Shown here: in pieces, positions 9,382 through 19,149 of the stretch | Layout of the letters: the number at the start of each line of letters is the position of its first letter | How positions within the stretch are numbered: position 1 is the first letter of the stretch | Notes under the pieces: model-generated | Told to the model about the DNA's origin: nothing | Databases searched by the model: none | Seen by the model: the letters and a program-made list of their open reading frames with translations, nothing else | Assembly (NCBI GenBank): GCA_964019655.1 | Contig: CAXHTR010000005.1 | Span: forward strand, 682,001-746,000 | Length of the DNA stretch: 64,000 nt | Direction: 5' to 3' | DNA from: Perkinsela sp. pyNocScin1 | Taxonomy: Eukaryota > Euglenozoa > Kinetoplastea > Prokinetoplastida > Perkinselidae | Position numbers and translations under genes: made by a program

Positions 9382-10281
9382 ATGCTGCTTTTAGCCCTTG
9401 CAATAGATGCTGACGCGAGCATGAGCAACTCTTCAGCATTGCCACAGCAAACGCTCATGGAGTATCTCCTCGGAGGAATTGAGGACACGCAAGAGTTTCG
9501 TGACGAGAATGACAATTTCCTCGACCTGAACGATTGGCGCGGTATCACGTTCACATCGAATGGTGAAGTCGACATGATTGAGTGGGACGATCTCGGTGAA
9601 GGTGAAATGGATATGCGATGGGTGCCACAAAGCGTACGCATTCTTTCAATCGTGCAAAGTTCCGTGCGTGGCTCGATTGATTTTGGTGATCTGCCGGCGC
9701 AGAGCGAGGAAGTGCTTATCGAATGCACAAAATTTGGCGGATCAATACATCTGACAAGTCTCCGAATCGGACTTCGCTCGCTTGAGCTTGAGAGTAATAA
9801 TTTTGCAGGGAGCATCGATCTGACTGCGCTCGTCGACACGCTCGAAACCCTTTCCCTCTGTTCGAATCGCCTTGAGGGAACTGTCGATCTGACGCAGCTG
9901 CCAGAATCTATTGTCAATCTCAACCTCAGCTCGAACTGTTTCACGGGTTCTGTCAACCTTCTTCACCTGCCACCAAATATCGGCGCACTTCTGCTGCGCC
10001 GGAACGAGTTTATGGGCAGCCTGGACTTAAGCGGGCTGCCGAGCTCTATGCACACGCTCTACCTGAGCCATAATTTTTTCTCTGGGGACATTCTCATTGC
10101 CAATCTGCCCGCGTCGCTCACAAGCCTGTGCATTGACCATAATAGGCTGACAGGAGAGATAGACACCGCAGCAGTGGAATGTATTCTCCACTTTGCTTTT
10201 GATGGCAATCGCTTTCACGAAAGTGCGACAAATCCGAGTGTCGAGGCGAATATAGAGGGTGAGAACTGTGTCATAAGCTGA
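9382..10281 (+). CDS. class A LRR protein ending in a CaaX box, 299 aa
   Basis: Opens MLLLALAIDADASMSNSSALPQQTLMEYLL; the usual GR is replaced. The cap DWRGITFTSNGEVDMIEW lacks both Cys. Eight well-formed LRRs follow (for example LPESIVNLNLSSNCFTGSVNL). The last four residues are Cys-Val-Ile-Ser, a canonical farnesylation motif, preceded by an acidic stretch without a polybasic patch. Prenylation takes place in the cytosol, so either this protein is cytosolic and membrane-tethered or the motif is accidental. Two other members at 28197 and 61001 also have CaaX ends. Confidence 0.9.
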   Translation: MLLLALAIDADASMSNSSALPQQTLMEYLLGGIEDTQEFRDENDNFLDLNDWRGITFTSNGEVDMIEWDDLGEGEMDMRWVPQSVRILSIVQSSVRGSIDFGDLPAQSEEVLIECTKFGGSIHLTSLRIGLRSLELESNNFAGSIDLTALVDTLETLSLCSNRLEGTVDLTQLPESIVNLNLSSNCFTGSVNLLHLPPNIGALLLRRNEFMGSLDLSGLPSSMHTLYLSHNFFSGDILIANLPASLTSLCIDHNRLTGEIDTAAVECILHFAFDGNRFHESATNPSVEANIEGENCVIS

Positions 10282-10347
10282 TGTGAATAACTTTTGATTT
10301 TCCTGTCCTGGCTCATTTTACCAAAAATATGAAAATTATTTTTGAGA

Positions 10348-11085
10348 ATGCTACTTCCCCTACTCTGCTCAGTTTTACGATCAGCGGATACTGCACTCGG
10401 CCGCGTAGACCCATGCAATCTCCCACAGCAAACATGCATGGAGCTCATGATAGAAGCGCATCCGCAGCGAGAGCGCTTCGAAATGGGCGATGAAGACAAA
10501 GAGTTCCGCCCAGTCGAAATCTGGACAGGCGTCATTTGTAACGACGACATGGAGATAACAGGCATCCGGTGGTACGTCACATTCTCAGAGCCCGGGCCCA
10601 TCGCGCTCGAGTGGATTCCGCGCACTGTCACGAGCTTCATGGCAACGCGGTGCCGGATCACGGGGACAGTTGACTTGACGTCGCTACCAAGTGGAATGGA
10701 GACGTCTTTCATTGGCAACAATAATCTGACGGGCTCTCTCGATTTGACGGCGCTTCCATCCCAGATGCGCGCACTTGCTTGCAATAACAACCAATTTCGC
10801 GGGTCTATCATCTTGACGCGTCTCCCAGCGTCGCTCGATAAACTGATGCTGTACAGCAACGCGCTGAGCGGGTCCCTTGACTTTGGCGCGACAGAGGCAC
10901 AAGGCGGCCTCTTACCGCAAGCCCTCAAGTTTCTGTTTTTGCAAAAGAACAAATTTGTAGGGGCACTGCGTGTGCCAGAGCTTTCAGCAACAGTTCAAAG
11001 TATTGATGTCACAGGCAATGCCATCACTGAGGTATTCTGGGCGGACGGCTGCCAAGATGAGCGAGTTGGTTGGGATGGAATGTAA
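10348..11085 (+). CDS. class A LRR protein, 245 aa
   Basis: The first ATG is at 10348, giving MLLPLLCSVLRSADTALGRVDPCNLPQQTCMELM. The cap IWTGVICNDDMEITGIRW keeps one Cys. Six LRRs follow, one of which carries an extra five-residue insertion (GATEAQGGLLPQ), and the C-terminal cap reads GNAITEVFWADGC. Last gene of the short plus-strand cluster; the next genes converge on it from the minus strand. Confidence 0.88.
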   Translation: MLLPLLCSVLRSADTALGRVDPCNLPQQTCMELMIEAHPQRERFEMGDEDKEFRPVEIWTGVICNDDMEITGIRWYVTFSEPGPIALEWIPRTVTSFMATRCRITGTVDLTSLPSGMETSFIGNNNLTGSLDLTALPSQMRALACNNNQFRGSIILTRLPASLDKLMLYSNALSGSLDFGATEAQGGLLPQALKFLFLQKNKFVGALRVPELSATVQSIDVTGNAITEVFWADGCQDERVGWDGM

Positions 11086-11696
11086 GCGCGTGATGAAAAT
11101 GAATGTGAATATCTAGTTTTAATGAAAGCTGTTGCATGAGAAGGAAATTCCTCATCATTTTTTGTCGATTTATTGTCATTTTTGGGATGGCTTTGCTTAT
11201 CCAAGTTTTCTACAGTATTTCATGCTGTGCTGCTCGATCGTCTCAGTGTGCTTCGTATTCATGATCATGCTGTTTCATTCATGATGTGAATCATGATGCT
11301 GTTCATTCATGATAATTTATCGTGATGTATGCAAAGCTTCCTGAGATTACCTGACCCTGTCTATTTCTGTTTATCGGCTGCGTAATTTCAGCTGCATCAT
11401 TCCAATGATCGACGCACATGACGAAATATTGAGTCTCATTCGGTCCTTCATCTGTAGAGCTACTCTGCGAAAGCACTCAAAATCAGAGCCTAAAATACCG
11501 CTCTTTTTCGTTTCACAAGCAATGAAAGTACCTTTCTTGCTCTCACTCCTCGCAAAAAATTCTCTTTTACAAGGGCGAAGCATTTCTGAAAAATAGAAGA
11601 TTCGAAAGTAGATGACGAGTACAAAGCGACCATACTATAGCGTTGGATTTTGAGGAATATCTCCGTTCTACATGCGATGTCGTTATTTCATTATTT
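11086..11696. other. convergent strand-switch region, 611 bp
   Basis: Lies between the 3' ends of a plus-strand and a minus-strand gene. In kinetoplastids such sites are where polycistronic transcription ends. Contents are AT-rich with a CATGAT-rich repeat pair at 11260-11313. No coding remnant was recognised. Confidence 0.5.
11260..11313. repeat. imperfect direct repeat of about 23 bp built on CATGAT
   Basis: Two copies of a sequence resembling ATSATGCTGTTCATTCATGAT follow each other, one with an extra T. The unit contains the palindrome ATCATGAT, so the pair can also fold. Its place in a convergent strand switch is notable; function unknown. Confidence 0.6.
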
Positions 11697-12461
11697 CTAT
11701 ATCTGAATTTGCGTGCTTTCCATGGGCTCACCATTGGCATTTACGACGGCGTCGATGCGATTCCCGAGAAGAGCAATTTGTAATGTTGAATTGGGCATGG
11801 AGTCAAGGACAAAACTGCCGCACAGCTGGTTGCTGCTCAAATCGAGCCAAACCAGAGTCTCTGGAAGATCACATGCACGCACGCCGCCCGACAGGCAGTT
11901 CTCTTGCGCGAGGAGATTCTCCATTTTCCGCGGCAGTCTGTCGAGGTGAATTTCTCCTTCAAAACGGTTACGCGAAATGCACAACGACTCGAGTGTTTCT
12001 GGCAACGAGCGCAAGTCCAAAGAGCCGCTCAGTAGATTGCTGTCTACGTCAATGCTCGTTATCGTCGGAGGTAAATGAGCAAATCGCAGCGATCCCTCAA
12101 GGGCATTATCACACAGATTCAAATAAGCAAGCCCACGTGGGAGAAGATGGAGTGGGAGTTGCCCACCAAGAACACCGGCGATGACAACAAAGCTTTCGAC
12201 GCTCGCGGGCATCCATTCGAACCCGAATTCGCCGTCACACATGCCCTCATGACCCCAACGTATTTCAACGATTCTACCATCGTCATCGAGTGTCACTCCT
12301 TCCCATTCATCGATGGCTTTGAAGTCCCCAGAGGGTGTTTGGAATTCGAACTTGTCAGTGATACTTGCCACGCAAAGCTCCATCAGCGTCTGCTGGCTCA
12401 TGTTTGCCTTATCTACTCTTGCGAGAAGTGCATCTGCGCAGAGAGAGAAGAGCAATGGCAT
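11697..12461 (-). CDS. class A LRR protein, 254 aa
   Basis: Start set at the ATG at 12461 (MPLLFSLCADALLARVDKANMSQQTLMEL); the upstream extension begins with a non-ATG codon. The cap EWEGVTLDDDGRIVEIRW lacks the Cys pair. Seven LRRs follow, including the cysteine-bearing LPRKMENLLAQENCLSGGV, and the protein ends with the family cap GNRIDAVVNANGEP. Last gene of a long minus-strand cluster. Confidence 0.88.
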   Translation of the reverse strand: MPLLFSLCADALLARVDKANMSQQTLMELCVASITDKFEFQTPSGDFKAIDEWEGVTLDDDGRIVEIRWGHEGMCDGEFGFEWMPASVESFVVIAGVLGGQLPLHLLPRGLAYLNLCDNALEGSLRFAHLPPTITSIDVDSNLLSGSLDLRSLPETLESLCISRNRFEGEIHLDRLPRKMENLLAQENCLSGGVRACDLPETLVWLDLSSNQLCGSFVLDSMPNSTLQIALLGNRIDAVVNANGEPMESTQIQI

Positions 12462-12608
12462 TTTTTTATTTATATTAAGATCAAAGCAAAAGTTTTTTAA
12501 CAAGTGCCTTTCAGATCAAATTGAAAACGCAGCATCTCAATCAACCTTTTTATCATTTATCAATTTAAATTAGCTGAAATGCGTTTATCTCTTCAGCTTT
12601 GCCCACAA

Positions 12609-13433
12609 TCAGACAAACTCGCGCTTCGCGCTCGTCTTGAAGGGGTTCTCACCATTCGTATCAACAATTTTCTCGAAGCCACTCCCGAGCTGAAAGTACT
12701 TTACCCCGTGCTCCCCGAGGCGAATCACGAGTGTGTGCTGCTTGATATTCGTTCGGTAGAGCCCGAAATTCTGCAGAGTGCTCGGTATGTTGCTCATGTC
12801 GATTGTCCCTGAAAAATTATTTGCGCTGAGGCGGAGCGTGACTATTGCCTCTGGGAGGTTCGTGAGCACAAGGGACCCCTCGAAATCATTCTTTGCGACA
12901 TGGACGGAAATCATCGTCCGTGGGAGCGCCTCGAGCTTGAGCGTTCCCGAAAAATCGTTCTCATAAAGCGAAAGTGTGGTCATTGCTGGCGGAAGGTTTT
13001 CTAGTGCAACTGTCCCAAAAAGTTTGTTCGTCGAGAGGTCAAGATTTATGAGAACCCGCGGCAGCACACTGGTCTCGAGGCTGCCGGAAAGGTTCAGTGA
13101 TGAGACATTAAAGCACTTGACGTGCCGTGGGACCCAGTGCATGTCGATGGTCCCTTCGGGCCCAATAATGTACGCTTGGTCTATCTCGTCCGAAGAACCA
13201 AACAGCAGAATTCCAACATTCACCCCAAGCGCAATATCGCATACGTTACCATCTTCATCAAGTGTCACACCTTCCCACGTTTTGATGTCACGAAAGACGC
13301 AGTACTCGTCCTGAAAGGGCGAGACTTTCTGTATGCCTTCGACGAGGAGCTCCATGAGCGTTTGGTCGGGCATCATGTCGTAGTCAACTCTACCAGCATG
13401 GTCAGCGCACAAAAATGCAGTGAATATATCCAT
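12609..13433 (-). CDS. class A2 LRR protein, 274 aa
   Basis: Opens MDIFTAFLCADHAGRVDYDMMPDQTLMELL. The N-cap EGVTLDEDGNVCDIAL carries a long insertion (ILLFGSSDEIDQAYIIGPEG) before IDMHWVP, and the C-terminus has an unusual LVIRLGE...FEKIVDTNGEN cap. Genes at 13859 and 45858 share both traits, so the three form a subfamily (A2). Six LRRs lie between. A polypyrimidine-rich stretch (TTTCCCGTCTTTCTCTC) sits just upstream of the ATG, suitable for a trans-splice acceptor. Confidence 0.88.
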   Translation of the reverse strand: MDIFTAFLCADHAGRVDYDMMPDQTLMELLVEGIQKVSPFQDEYCVFRDIKTWEGVTLDEDGNVCDIALGVNVGILLFGSSDEIDQAYIIGPEGTIDMHWVPRHVKCFNVSSLNLSGSLETSVLPRVLINLDLSTNKLFGTVALENLPPAMTTLSLYENDFSGTLKLEALPRTMISVHVAKNDFEGSLVLTNLPEAIVTLRLSANNFSGTIDMSNIPSTLQNFGLYRTNIKQHTLVIRLGEHGVKYFQLGSGFEKIVDTNGENPFKTSAKREFV

Positions 13434-13565
13434 AATTCAAAATGAGAGAAAGACGGGAAATTTTGAAAGTTTTAAAGCGAAATTCGAATAATTTCAGCTT
13501 TATCCATACATACAGTGATCAAAGAAGGTACACACATCTATCCGATGCTCAATTGATTTTACTGT

Positions 13566-13705
13566 CTACAAAATTCTCACGCTGCTGTCTTGATAGAGCT
13601 TACCGTTCGTCTTCACAAATATCTAAATTGCATTTCCAGAGAAATCAACTGTACCTTCAATGCTCTCTTTCTAGATATTGGGCATCACAGCTCGTGGAAG
13701 GATCG
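13566..13705 (-). pseudogene. LRR gene 3'-end fragment
   Basis: The minus strand reads ILPRAV..., then ESIEGTVDFSGNAI, then FVKTNGKLYQDSS before a stop at 13566-13568. This is a last LRR followed by the V.D/TNG C-terminal cap of class A, broken by two stops. It is the tail of a lost gene between two intact ones on the same strand. The rest of the 13434-13858 gap shows nothing. Confidence 0.6.
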
Positions 13706-13858
13706 CAGCGACGCAAGAATTCATTAAATCAGCCAATGATGCACTAGCAATTCAAAAATCGTAATAATATACTAAAGAATGAAAGTACAGAATTGGCATC
13801 AGACTTGTTAACAGCATAAATGTCGCTTCAATGCTATAACGCCACTATTCTTCATTCC

Positions 13859-14692
13859 TTACCCCTTCTGCCCTTCAAGCAAACGAAGGCGAACGACTTC
13901 GGGAAAGACAGCGATACCCGCATCGTTACCATTTGCATCGACAATGCGGCCAAACTTCGCTGCGTCGATGGAAATGCGCTGTATGGCCGGTTGCGCGACA
14001 AAAACAAGCTCATCCTGTGCGATGTCGTTGTTGCATATCCGCAGTATTCGAAGCACTCGCGGGAGATTCGACAAAGTAATGCTCCCTGAGAAATCGTTGC
14101 CATCCAGGTAGAGCCGAACCATTTTGCTCGGCAAAGCGTGCAGATCGGCGCTGCCCTCAAAATTGTTACCGTCTGCGTGGAAGAATCGCAGTGAATCTGG
14201 CAGTGTGGTCAAGTCGAGCGTCCCGTAGAGCTTGTTGTTGCTCAGAATAACGCGGTCGATGAAGCCCGGTAGCGTTGCAGTCTCAAACGCACTTTCGAAT
14301 TTGTTGTACCCGACGTTGAGTGTCCCCAGCATTCGCGGGAGGGACGCAGTGTCGATTTCACCTTCGATTCGAACGCCGAACACGTGAAATTTCTTCAGAT
14401 CAGCCGGTAGAAACTTGAGATCGACGACCCCACCTTCACGAACGATCGATTCGTCGGTATCGCCAAAGAGCCTTGAGTTGTGGTCTATAGGCCATTCGAT
14501 GCCCTGCACAATGCCCTTTTCATCGACTGTGACGCCGCGCCACTCGCTGATGGGGCGGATCTCGTCGCTAGCGTCAAGGAATGCGCTTTTATCTATGAAA
14601 TTTTCCACGAGTAGCTCCATGCGGGTTTGCTCGGTCAAGAAGGCTATATTTGGGCGGGCAACCGGGAGATCAGCGCTGCAAAAGACTTGCAT
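13859..14692 (-). CDS. class A2 LRR protein, 277 aa
   Basis: Opens MQVFCSADLPVARPNIAFLTEQTRMELL, with one of the shortest leaders here. The cap EWRGVTVDEKGIVQGIEW is followed by the A2 insertion (LFGDTDESIVREGG). About six LRRs follow, then the A2 end (NNDIAQDELVFVAQP...FGRIVDANGND). Closest relatives in the window are at 12609 (next gene downstream) and 45858 on the other strand, so the pair here looks like a tandem duplication. Confidence 0.87.
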   Translation of the reverse strand: MQVFCSADLPVARPNIAFLTEQTRMELLVENFIDKSAFLDASDEIRPISEWRGVTVDEKGIVQGIEWPIDHNSRLFGDTDESIVREGGVVDLKFLPADLKKFHVFGVRIEGEIDTASLPRMLGTLNVGYNKFESAFETATLPGFIDRVILSNNKLYGTLDLTTLPDSLRFFHADGNNFEGSADLHALPSKMVRLYLDGNDFSGSITLSNLPRVLRILRICNNDIAQDELVFVAQPAIQRISIDAAKFGRIVDANGNDAGIAVFPEVVRLRLLEGQKG

Positions 14693-14837
14693 TAGAAGCT
14701 CAAAACCTGAGAAATGGGTGATGACTGAGAATGAAAGAGCTATGAGTGAAAGAAATTGATGACCGACACCGAAATCAAGAGTGCTACGGCCTTTTCACAG
14801 ATCGCTCGACCTCGTTCAGAAGTCGAAAGAAAAAGAT

Positions 14838-15323
14838 TTACGCCCCCATCCGCTTCTTCGCTTTCGCTATCATCGCAAAGAGCTCATTATCGTGGTCCTG
14901 CTGGCGTTTTTCTGCTCGCACGATGTATTCTTGCCGCTCCTGCTCTCGCTCGGCATACGTGCCACCCTCCTTCTTCCACACGACGCGCATCTGCGTGTTC
15001 CGCAGATGGACCTTGGGCTCAGCCACTGCAGTTTCTTCTTTCGCCCCGGGCTTTGAAATGACCACGGTGGCCTTCTCTGGCTCTTCTGCAACAACAGGTT
15101 CCTCCTGTGGTGGATTAAATGGAACAATGCGATCACGGTGGTACGCCTGGAGCACTTTGAGTATCTCCAAATCTTTTTTGCCCTCTTTGCGCTTGGAGGA
15201 AATGATGGACTGCACCGGATCATCCTTCGCGAAGCGATCTTGGAACGTCCACGCGCACCTCCGCGATGGGTCCCTGCGGGCATTGTGCAGTTGCGCTGGT
15301 GGCAGCTTGGCAGCTCGCTCCAT
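14838..15323 (-). CDS. hypothetical charged protein, about 161 aa
   Basis: Not an LRR protein. The start is placed at the ATG at 15323 (MERAAKLPPAQLHNARRDPS); an in-frame extension to 15440 has no ATG support in family terms and looks untranslated. The middle is rich in Pro, Glu and Val (PPQEEPVVAEEPEKATVVIS), and the C-terminal third (YAEREQERQEYIVRAEKRQQ) should form a long charged helix ending AKAKKRMGA. Such composition occurs in ribosome- or cytoskeleton-associated proteins, but no family is recognised. It is a probable single-copy housekeeping gene inside the LRR array. Confidence 0.6.
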   Translation of the reverse strand: MERAAKLPPAQLHNARRDPSRRCAWTFQDRFAKDDPVQSIISSKRKEGKKDLEILKVLQAYHRDRIVPFNPPQEEPVVAEEPEKATVVISKPGAKEETAVAEPKVHLRNTQMRVVWKKEGGTYAEREQERQEYIVRAEKRQQDHDNELFAMIAKAKKRMGA

Positions 15324-15716
15324 TATAAAATGGTTTACATTCAAAAATTCGAGAACTGAATTCGGTATACAATACGGTCTGACTGCGCTAGGACACAGCA
15401 AAAAATGGGAGCTTGCGCTCACATTCTTGCATTTGCGCACTTTTGATATAGCTTAGATCGAATTTATCACCCCAAAGTGGTGAAAAGCTTGATGTTCGGT
15501 TCCGCTCACTGCGCTTTGAGAAATATCATTTTTTAGAATTCTAGATTCACATCGCATAATTCAAAAGAGACATGTGCGTGTCACCACGCTTCGAATGCAC
15601 TGATCGACCGTAGTGATCGTCTGACTGCAGATTGTGTGTCTTGCGTTTGGATGCAGAATCTGTATGATTGTTAGCATACGGCATCTTGTTTTTCGTATTT
15701 CGAGAGCTTTGTTCCG
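15324..15716. other. intergenic, 393 bp
   Basis: Between two minus-strand genes. No LRR remnant, RNA gene or repeat was seen in it. Confidence 0.4.
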
Positions 15717-17084
15717 CTATTCCTTGTACTTTACACTCGCATTACCTTCAAAGATTGGTTTGCCAAGTGACCACATAAAAGATCCATTGTCCACAATAAC
15801 ATCCAGCCGATTGTTTGCAATGTTCAATTTTCGCAGCATGAGCGGAATCTTCGTCGACAACAGCGCTCTCCCTGAAAATTGATTATCGTTCGCATGAAAC
15901 TCAGTGAGACACGACGGTAGCGCCTCAAGTGCCAGTGGCCCCTCAAATCGGTTTCCATTGATGTGTAACTTCGTCAAAAGCTTGGGAATGTGGAACAGAT
16001 CGAAAGTTCCTCCAAAAGAGTTCATTGCAATGCACAGAACCGCAACACTTTCCTGAAAATCTCTCGTCTCAATAGTCCCCTCGAGTTTGTTCGAGTCGAC
16101 GATAATCTGCACAAGGCTTGCAGGAAAAGCGGCAAAATCGACCGTCCCAGAAAATTCAGCCCCTTGTATATCGATGCTTGTGAGCGACCGCGGCAGCATA
16201 GCGCTATCAAAACTTCCTGCGATTTCATTGCTACCAATCGAAAAAACTTCGATGCCACGCGGCAGATCAGCGCACCGCATTTCGAATGAAAATTTATTTT
16301 GCGCAAGCGTCAGATAACGAAGATCCCCTGGAAGCACTGCGACATTCAGGCTACCTGAAAAAACATTGTTTCGCACATCAAAATTCGAAAGCGATATCGG
16401 CAGTGCGGGTACGTCAATACTTCCGCAGAATTCATTGTGCGAGAGGTCAAGAGCGATGAGCGGGGCAGTGATACGCGTAAAATCGATGCACCCACTCAAT
16501 CTGCAGCTATGAAGGTCCACATCCATCAGTCTTGTTGGGAGAACTGTCATGTCAACACTTCCCGTGAAATTGTTCTCGCTCAAGTCGAGAGCGAGAAGCC
16601 CGGCTGAGAGACTCGTCAAGTCCACTTTGCCGTCTAGTGAATTCTGTGCGAGGCAGAGATTTTCGAGGCTCGGTGGCAGGTCGGCTGTCTGGATGCATCC
16701 AGTGAGCGCGTTATCGCGCAACATGATGAGCTGCACGCCCCGCGGCCATTCCCGAAATTCAAGCGTCCCACGAAGCTTTTGGTGGCAGAAGACGACACTC
16801 TTGACGCTCTCAGGGAGAAAGGCAAAGTGCACAGTGCCGCTGAGGGGCGTGTCGATGTGGTTCGCGCCTGTGTACGCGATGCTCTCCAGGTTCCCCGCTG
16901 CATCAAAGGTAAAGCCTTTCCACTCGAGACAATCCCTATAATTCTTCTTTGCGTCCTGAAAGTTCATCTTACGTCGCACGCCGTCGACGAGAATCTCGAG
17001 CATTGCTTGCTGTGACAGCAGCGCTGGATTGAGGCGACTGAGATCGCTGTCAGGTGCAGCGAGGTGTGCAATGATGGTCAGCAT
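15717..17084 (-). CDS. class A LRR protein, 455 aa, about 15 repeats
   Basis: Opens MLTIIAHLAAPDSDLSRLNPALLSQQAMLEILVDGV. The cap LEWKGFTFDAAGNLESIAY lacks the Cys pair. About fifteen LRRs follow, making this one of the three largest family members with 125-1498 and 31430-32824; its opening (SRLNPALLSQQA) is closest to that of the first (GRLDPASLSQQA). The C-terminus reads NNRLDVIVDNGS then VKYKE, a form of the VVDxNG cap. The 23-residue periodicity makes the DNA repeat every 69 bp, a substrate for unequal crossing-over. Confidence 0.9.
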   Translation of the reverse strand: MLTIIAHLAAPDSDLSRLNPALLSQQAMLEILVDGVRRKMNFQDAKKNYRDCLEWKGFTFDAAGNLESIAYTGANHIDTPLSGTVHFAFLPESVKSVVFCHQKLRGTLEFREWPRGVQLIMLRDNALTGCIQTADLPPSLENLCLAQNSLDGKVDLTSLSAGLLALDLSENNFTGSVDMTVLPTRLMDVDLHSCRLSGCIDFTRITAPLIALDLSHNEFCGSIDVPALPISLSNFDVRNNVFSGSLNVAVLPGDLRYLTLAQNKFSFEMRCADLPRGIEVFSIGSNEIAGSFDSAMLPRSLTSIDIQGAEFSGTVDFAAFPASLVQIIVDSNKLEGTIETRDFQESVAVLCIAMNSFGGTFDLFHIPKLLTKLHINGNRFEGPLALEALPSCLTEFHANDNQFSGRALLSTKIPLMLRKLNIANNRLDVIVDNGSFMWSLGKPIFEGNASVKYKE

Positions 17085-17156
17085 TCATTCAATACGAAAC
17101 GATGAAAAAGAAGAATCTTCTGATTTTGCGAAGGCTAGCAACACGGCGCTCTACAG

Positions 17157-18119
17157 TTAGTTATACAGTCGCCCATCCCGCAGCTTTTTTCCATTGACAT
17201 CGAGAAATCGCCCTATTTTCGTCTCTCGGGCGTCCAGCAAGTAAAACTGGGCCGGCATGTTCTGAATGACAAGATCTCCTGAAAAATCGTTGTCCGCGAA
17301 TGAGCAGCACTTGAGAGATTCTGGCATCTCGCCGAGCACAATAGACCCGTGGAGCTCATTGCTGCTCAGGTCGAGGATCTCCATCATGGGCGGGAGGGCA
17401 TGCCAGCTGACTTCCCCTGTAAAAAAATTCGCTGAGAGGTCGAGAATACGAAGGGCTGCTGGAAGTGCATTGAGCTCGAGGCCACCTTCGAGCATATTCT
17501 TTTCGAGCGAAAGGGAATGGAGCGTGCTCGGGAGGTTTGTGAGCGACACACTACCCTGAAAATTGTTCTTACCAAGTGAAAGCTCTTCGAGCGTTGCTGG
17601 CAGACTCGCGAGGTCGAGAGAGCCACTCAGATTGTTCGATACAACGCATACGAAGCGCATGTGGACTGGCAGGGCGTCTAACCGAAAGCTCCCATGAAAA
17701 TTATTGAGGTCCAGCTGGAGGTGCTCGAGGATTTCAGGGAGTGACGCTGTATCGATGGTCCCTGTGAAACCAGTGTCGTACGCAGTGAATTTGCAGAGCG
17801 TTGCTGGCAGCCATCTGAGGTCGATCGCACCCCAACGGTTTGTATTGTAGCCCTCGCTTATGTCTCGCCACTCAATTATGCGGACCTTTCCAGTTGTGTC
17901 GCAGTGCACGCCATCCCAATTGCAGGCGGGCGAGAATTCGCCAGTTTCAGAGACAAAATTATTGAAATTCTCAGTACTGAAATTCTCAATGAGAAGCTCC
18001 ATCACTGCCTGCTGCGGTAGTGCGCCCGCATCGATTCGGGAGAGCGTTGGGGTGTCAGCGTTAGAAAGTGTTAAAAATGTGCATACAGTGTGCATGAAGT
18101 AGAGCTGCAAAACATGCAT
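17157..18119 (-). CDS. class A LRR protein with intact Cys cap, 320 aa
   Basis: First ATG is at 18119 (MHVLQLYFMHTVCTFLTLSNADTP); a second at 18095 would give a compact leader. This leader has a real hydrophobic core ending SNAD, compatible with a signal peptide. The helix is SRIDAGALPQQAVMELLI and the cap ACNWDGVHCDTTGKVRIIEW has both Cys. Nine LRRs follow, closing with RFLDVNGKKLR. Only 72 bp separate it from the gene downstream. Confidence 0.88.
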   Translation of the reverse strand: MHVLQLYFMHTVCTFLTLSNADTPTLSRIDAGALPQQAVMELLIENFSTENFNNFVSETGEFSPACNWDGVHCDTTGKVRIIEWRDISEGYNTNRWGAIDLRWLPATLCKFTAYDTGFTGTIDTASLPEILEHLQLDLNNFHGSFRLDALPVHMRFVCVVSNNLSGSLDLASLPATLEELSLGKNNFQGSVSLTNLPSTLHSLSLEKNMLEGGLELNALPAALRILDLSANFFTGEVSWHALPPMMEILDLSSNELHGSIVLGEMPESLKCCSFADNDFSGDLVIQNMPAQFYLLDARETKIGRFLDVNGKKLRDGRLYN

Positions 18120-18272
18120 TGTAGACAAAATAAGGCAAAGAAAGAGAATTTTCTGATTAATTAAAGCGCAGTAGAATCAATGGAACGTGCAGGATCAAGA
18201 CCTTTTAATATCTCAGGGCTATTGTACTATAATTGTGCTATGAATTTTCTCTCTCGAGCCTAGTGTTACACC

Positions 18273-19007
18273 TCAATCCACTTCCTTCCGCACGACGACT
18301 AAGCCTTTGTTGAAGTCCGAAGCAACAATGCATGCTTTCGGCCGATCACGAAGAAACATTTCCCCGGCAAAGTGATTGCTCCGTATGTCGAGGAGGAGCA
18401 TTGACCTCGGCAAGTCAATCAAGCGCACACTCCCTGTGAGTGCATTGCCTTCCAGAATGAGCCGCAAAAATCCCTCTGGAAGCGCTGCGAAGTCAATACT
18501 GCCTGTAAAGTCGTTCCTGCTCAAGCTGAGCAATTCCATCGGCTGTCCCAGTCCTCGCAGGTCAATGCTATCCATAAGTCCGTTATTACTGAGAGAGAGC
18601 CGCCGCATTGAGTCCGGCAGGCAGGCGAGTGAGATGCTCTCAGAAAGTTCATTCTGGCGCAGCTCAAGAATTCTCAGCTGTGATGGTAAACGAGTCAGAT
18701 CGCATGTCCCGTAAATTCCAGTAGCAGTTGCTCGAAAAACCTCAGTCGTCGTTGGCATCCATGCGAAATCCATTGGAGCGTTGATGTTGATTCCGCTCCA
18801 GTCGATCTCTGTCACATTGCTGTTCGTGTCGCATTTGACGCCTCGCCATCGACATTTGTCCAGGAAGTAGCCGCTTGCGTCGTGCCAAATACGCTGCGTA
18901 TCGCTGCCAGCATGCTCCACAAGGAGCTCAAGACGCGTCTGCTGGCTAATACTGTGCTCGTCAACTTTGCCAAGAAAGATATCTTGTGCGTGGAGAAAGA
19001 GGAGCAT
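18273..19007 (-). CDS. class A LRR protein with intact Cys cap, 244 aa
   Basis: Start chosen at the ATG at 19007 (MLLFLHAQDIFLGKVDEHSISQQTRLELL); another in-frame ATG at 19076 would add 23 residues. The cap KCRWRGVKCDTNSNVTEIDW has both Cys and resembles the class B form CxWRGxxC, so this gene bridges the two classes. Six LRRs follow. The end (ASDFNKGLVVVRKEVD) lacks the usual NG cap. Confidence 0.87.
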   Translation of the reverse strand: MLLFLHAQDIFLGKVDEHSISQQTRLELLVEHAGSDTQRIWHDASGYFLDKCRWRGVKCDTNSNVTEIDWSGININAPMDFAWMPTTTEVFRATATGIYGTCDLTRLPSQLRILELRQNELSESISLACLPDSMRRLSLSNNGLMDSIDLRGLGQPMELLSLSRNDFTGSIDFAALPEGFLRLILEGNALTGSVRLIDLPRSMLLLDIRSNHFAGEMFLRDRPKACIVASDFNKGLVVVRKEVD

Positions 19008-19149
19008 TCGTAGAAAAATCCTGAAATCTGTTGAAGATTTGTACCAAAAGTCGAGATATCCTCCTCTATTTACCATAAAGTCTGATTGTAGGTGAATTCA
19101 ACGGCTGAAACAATAACAGCAATGTCTACAAAAGCAGCTTCTACCGACA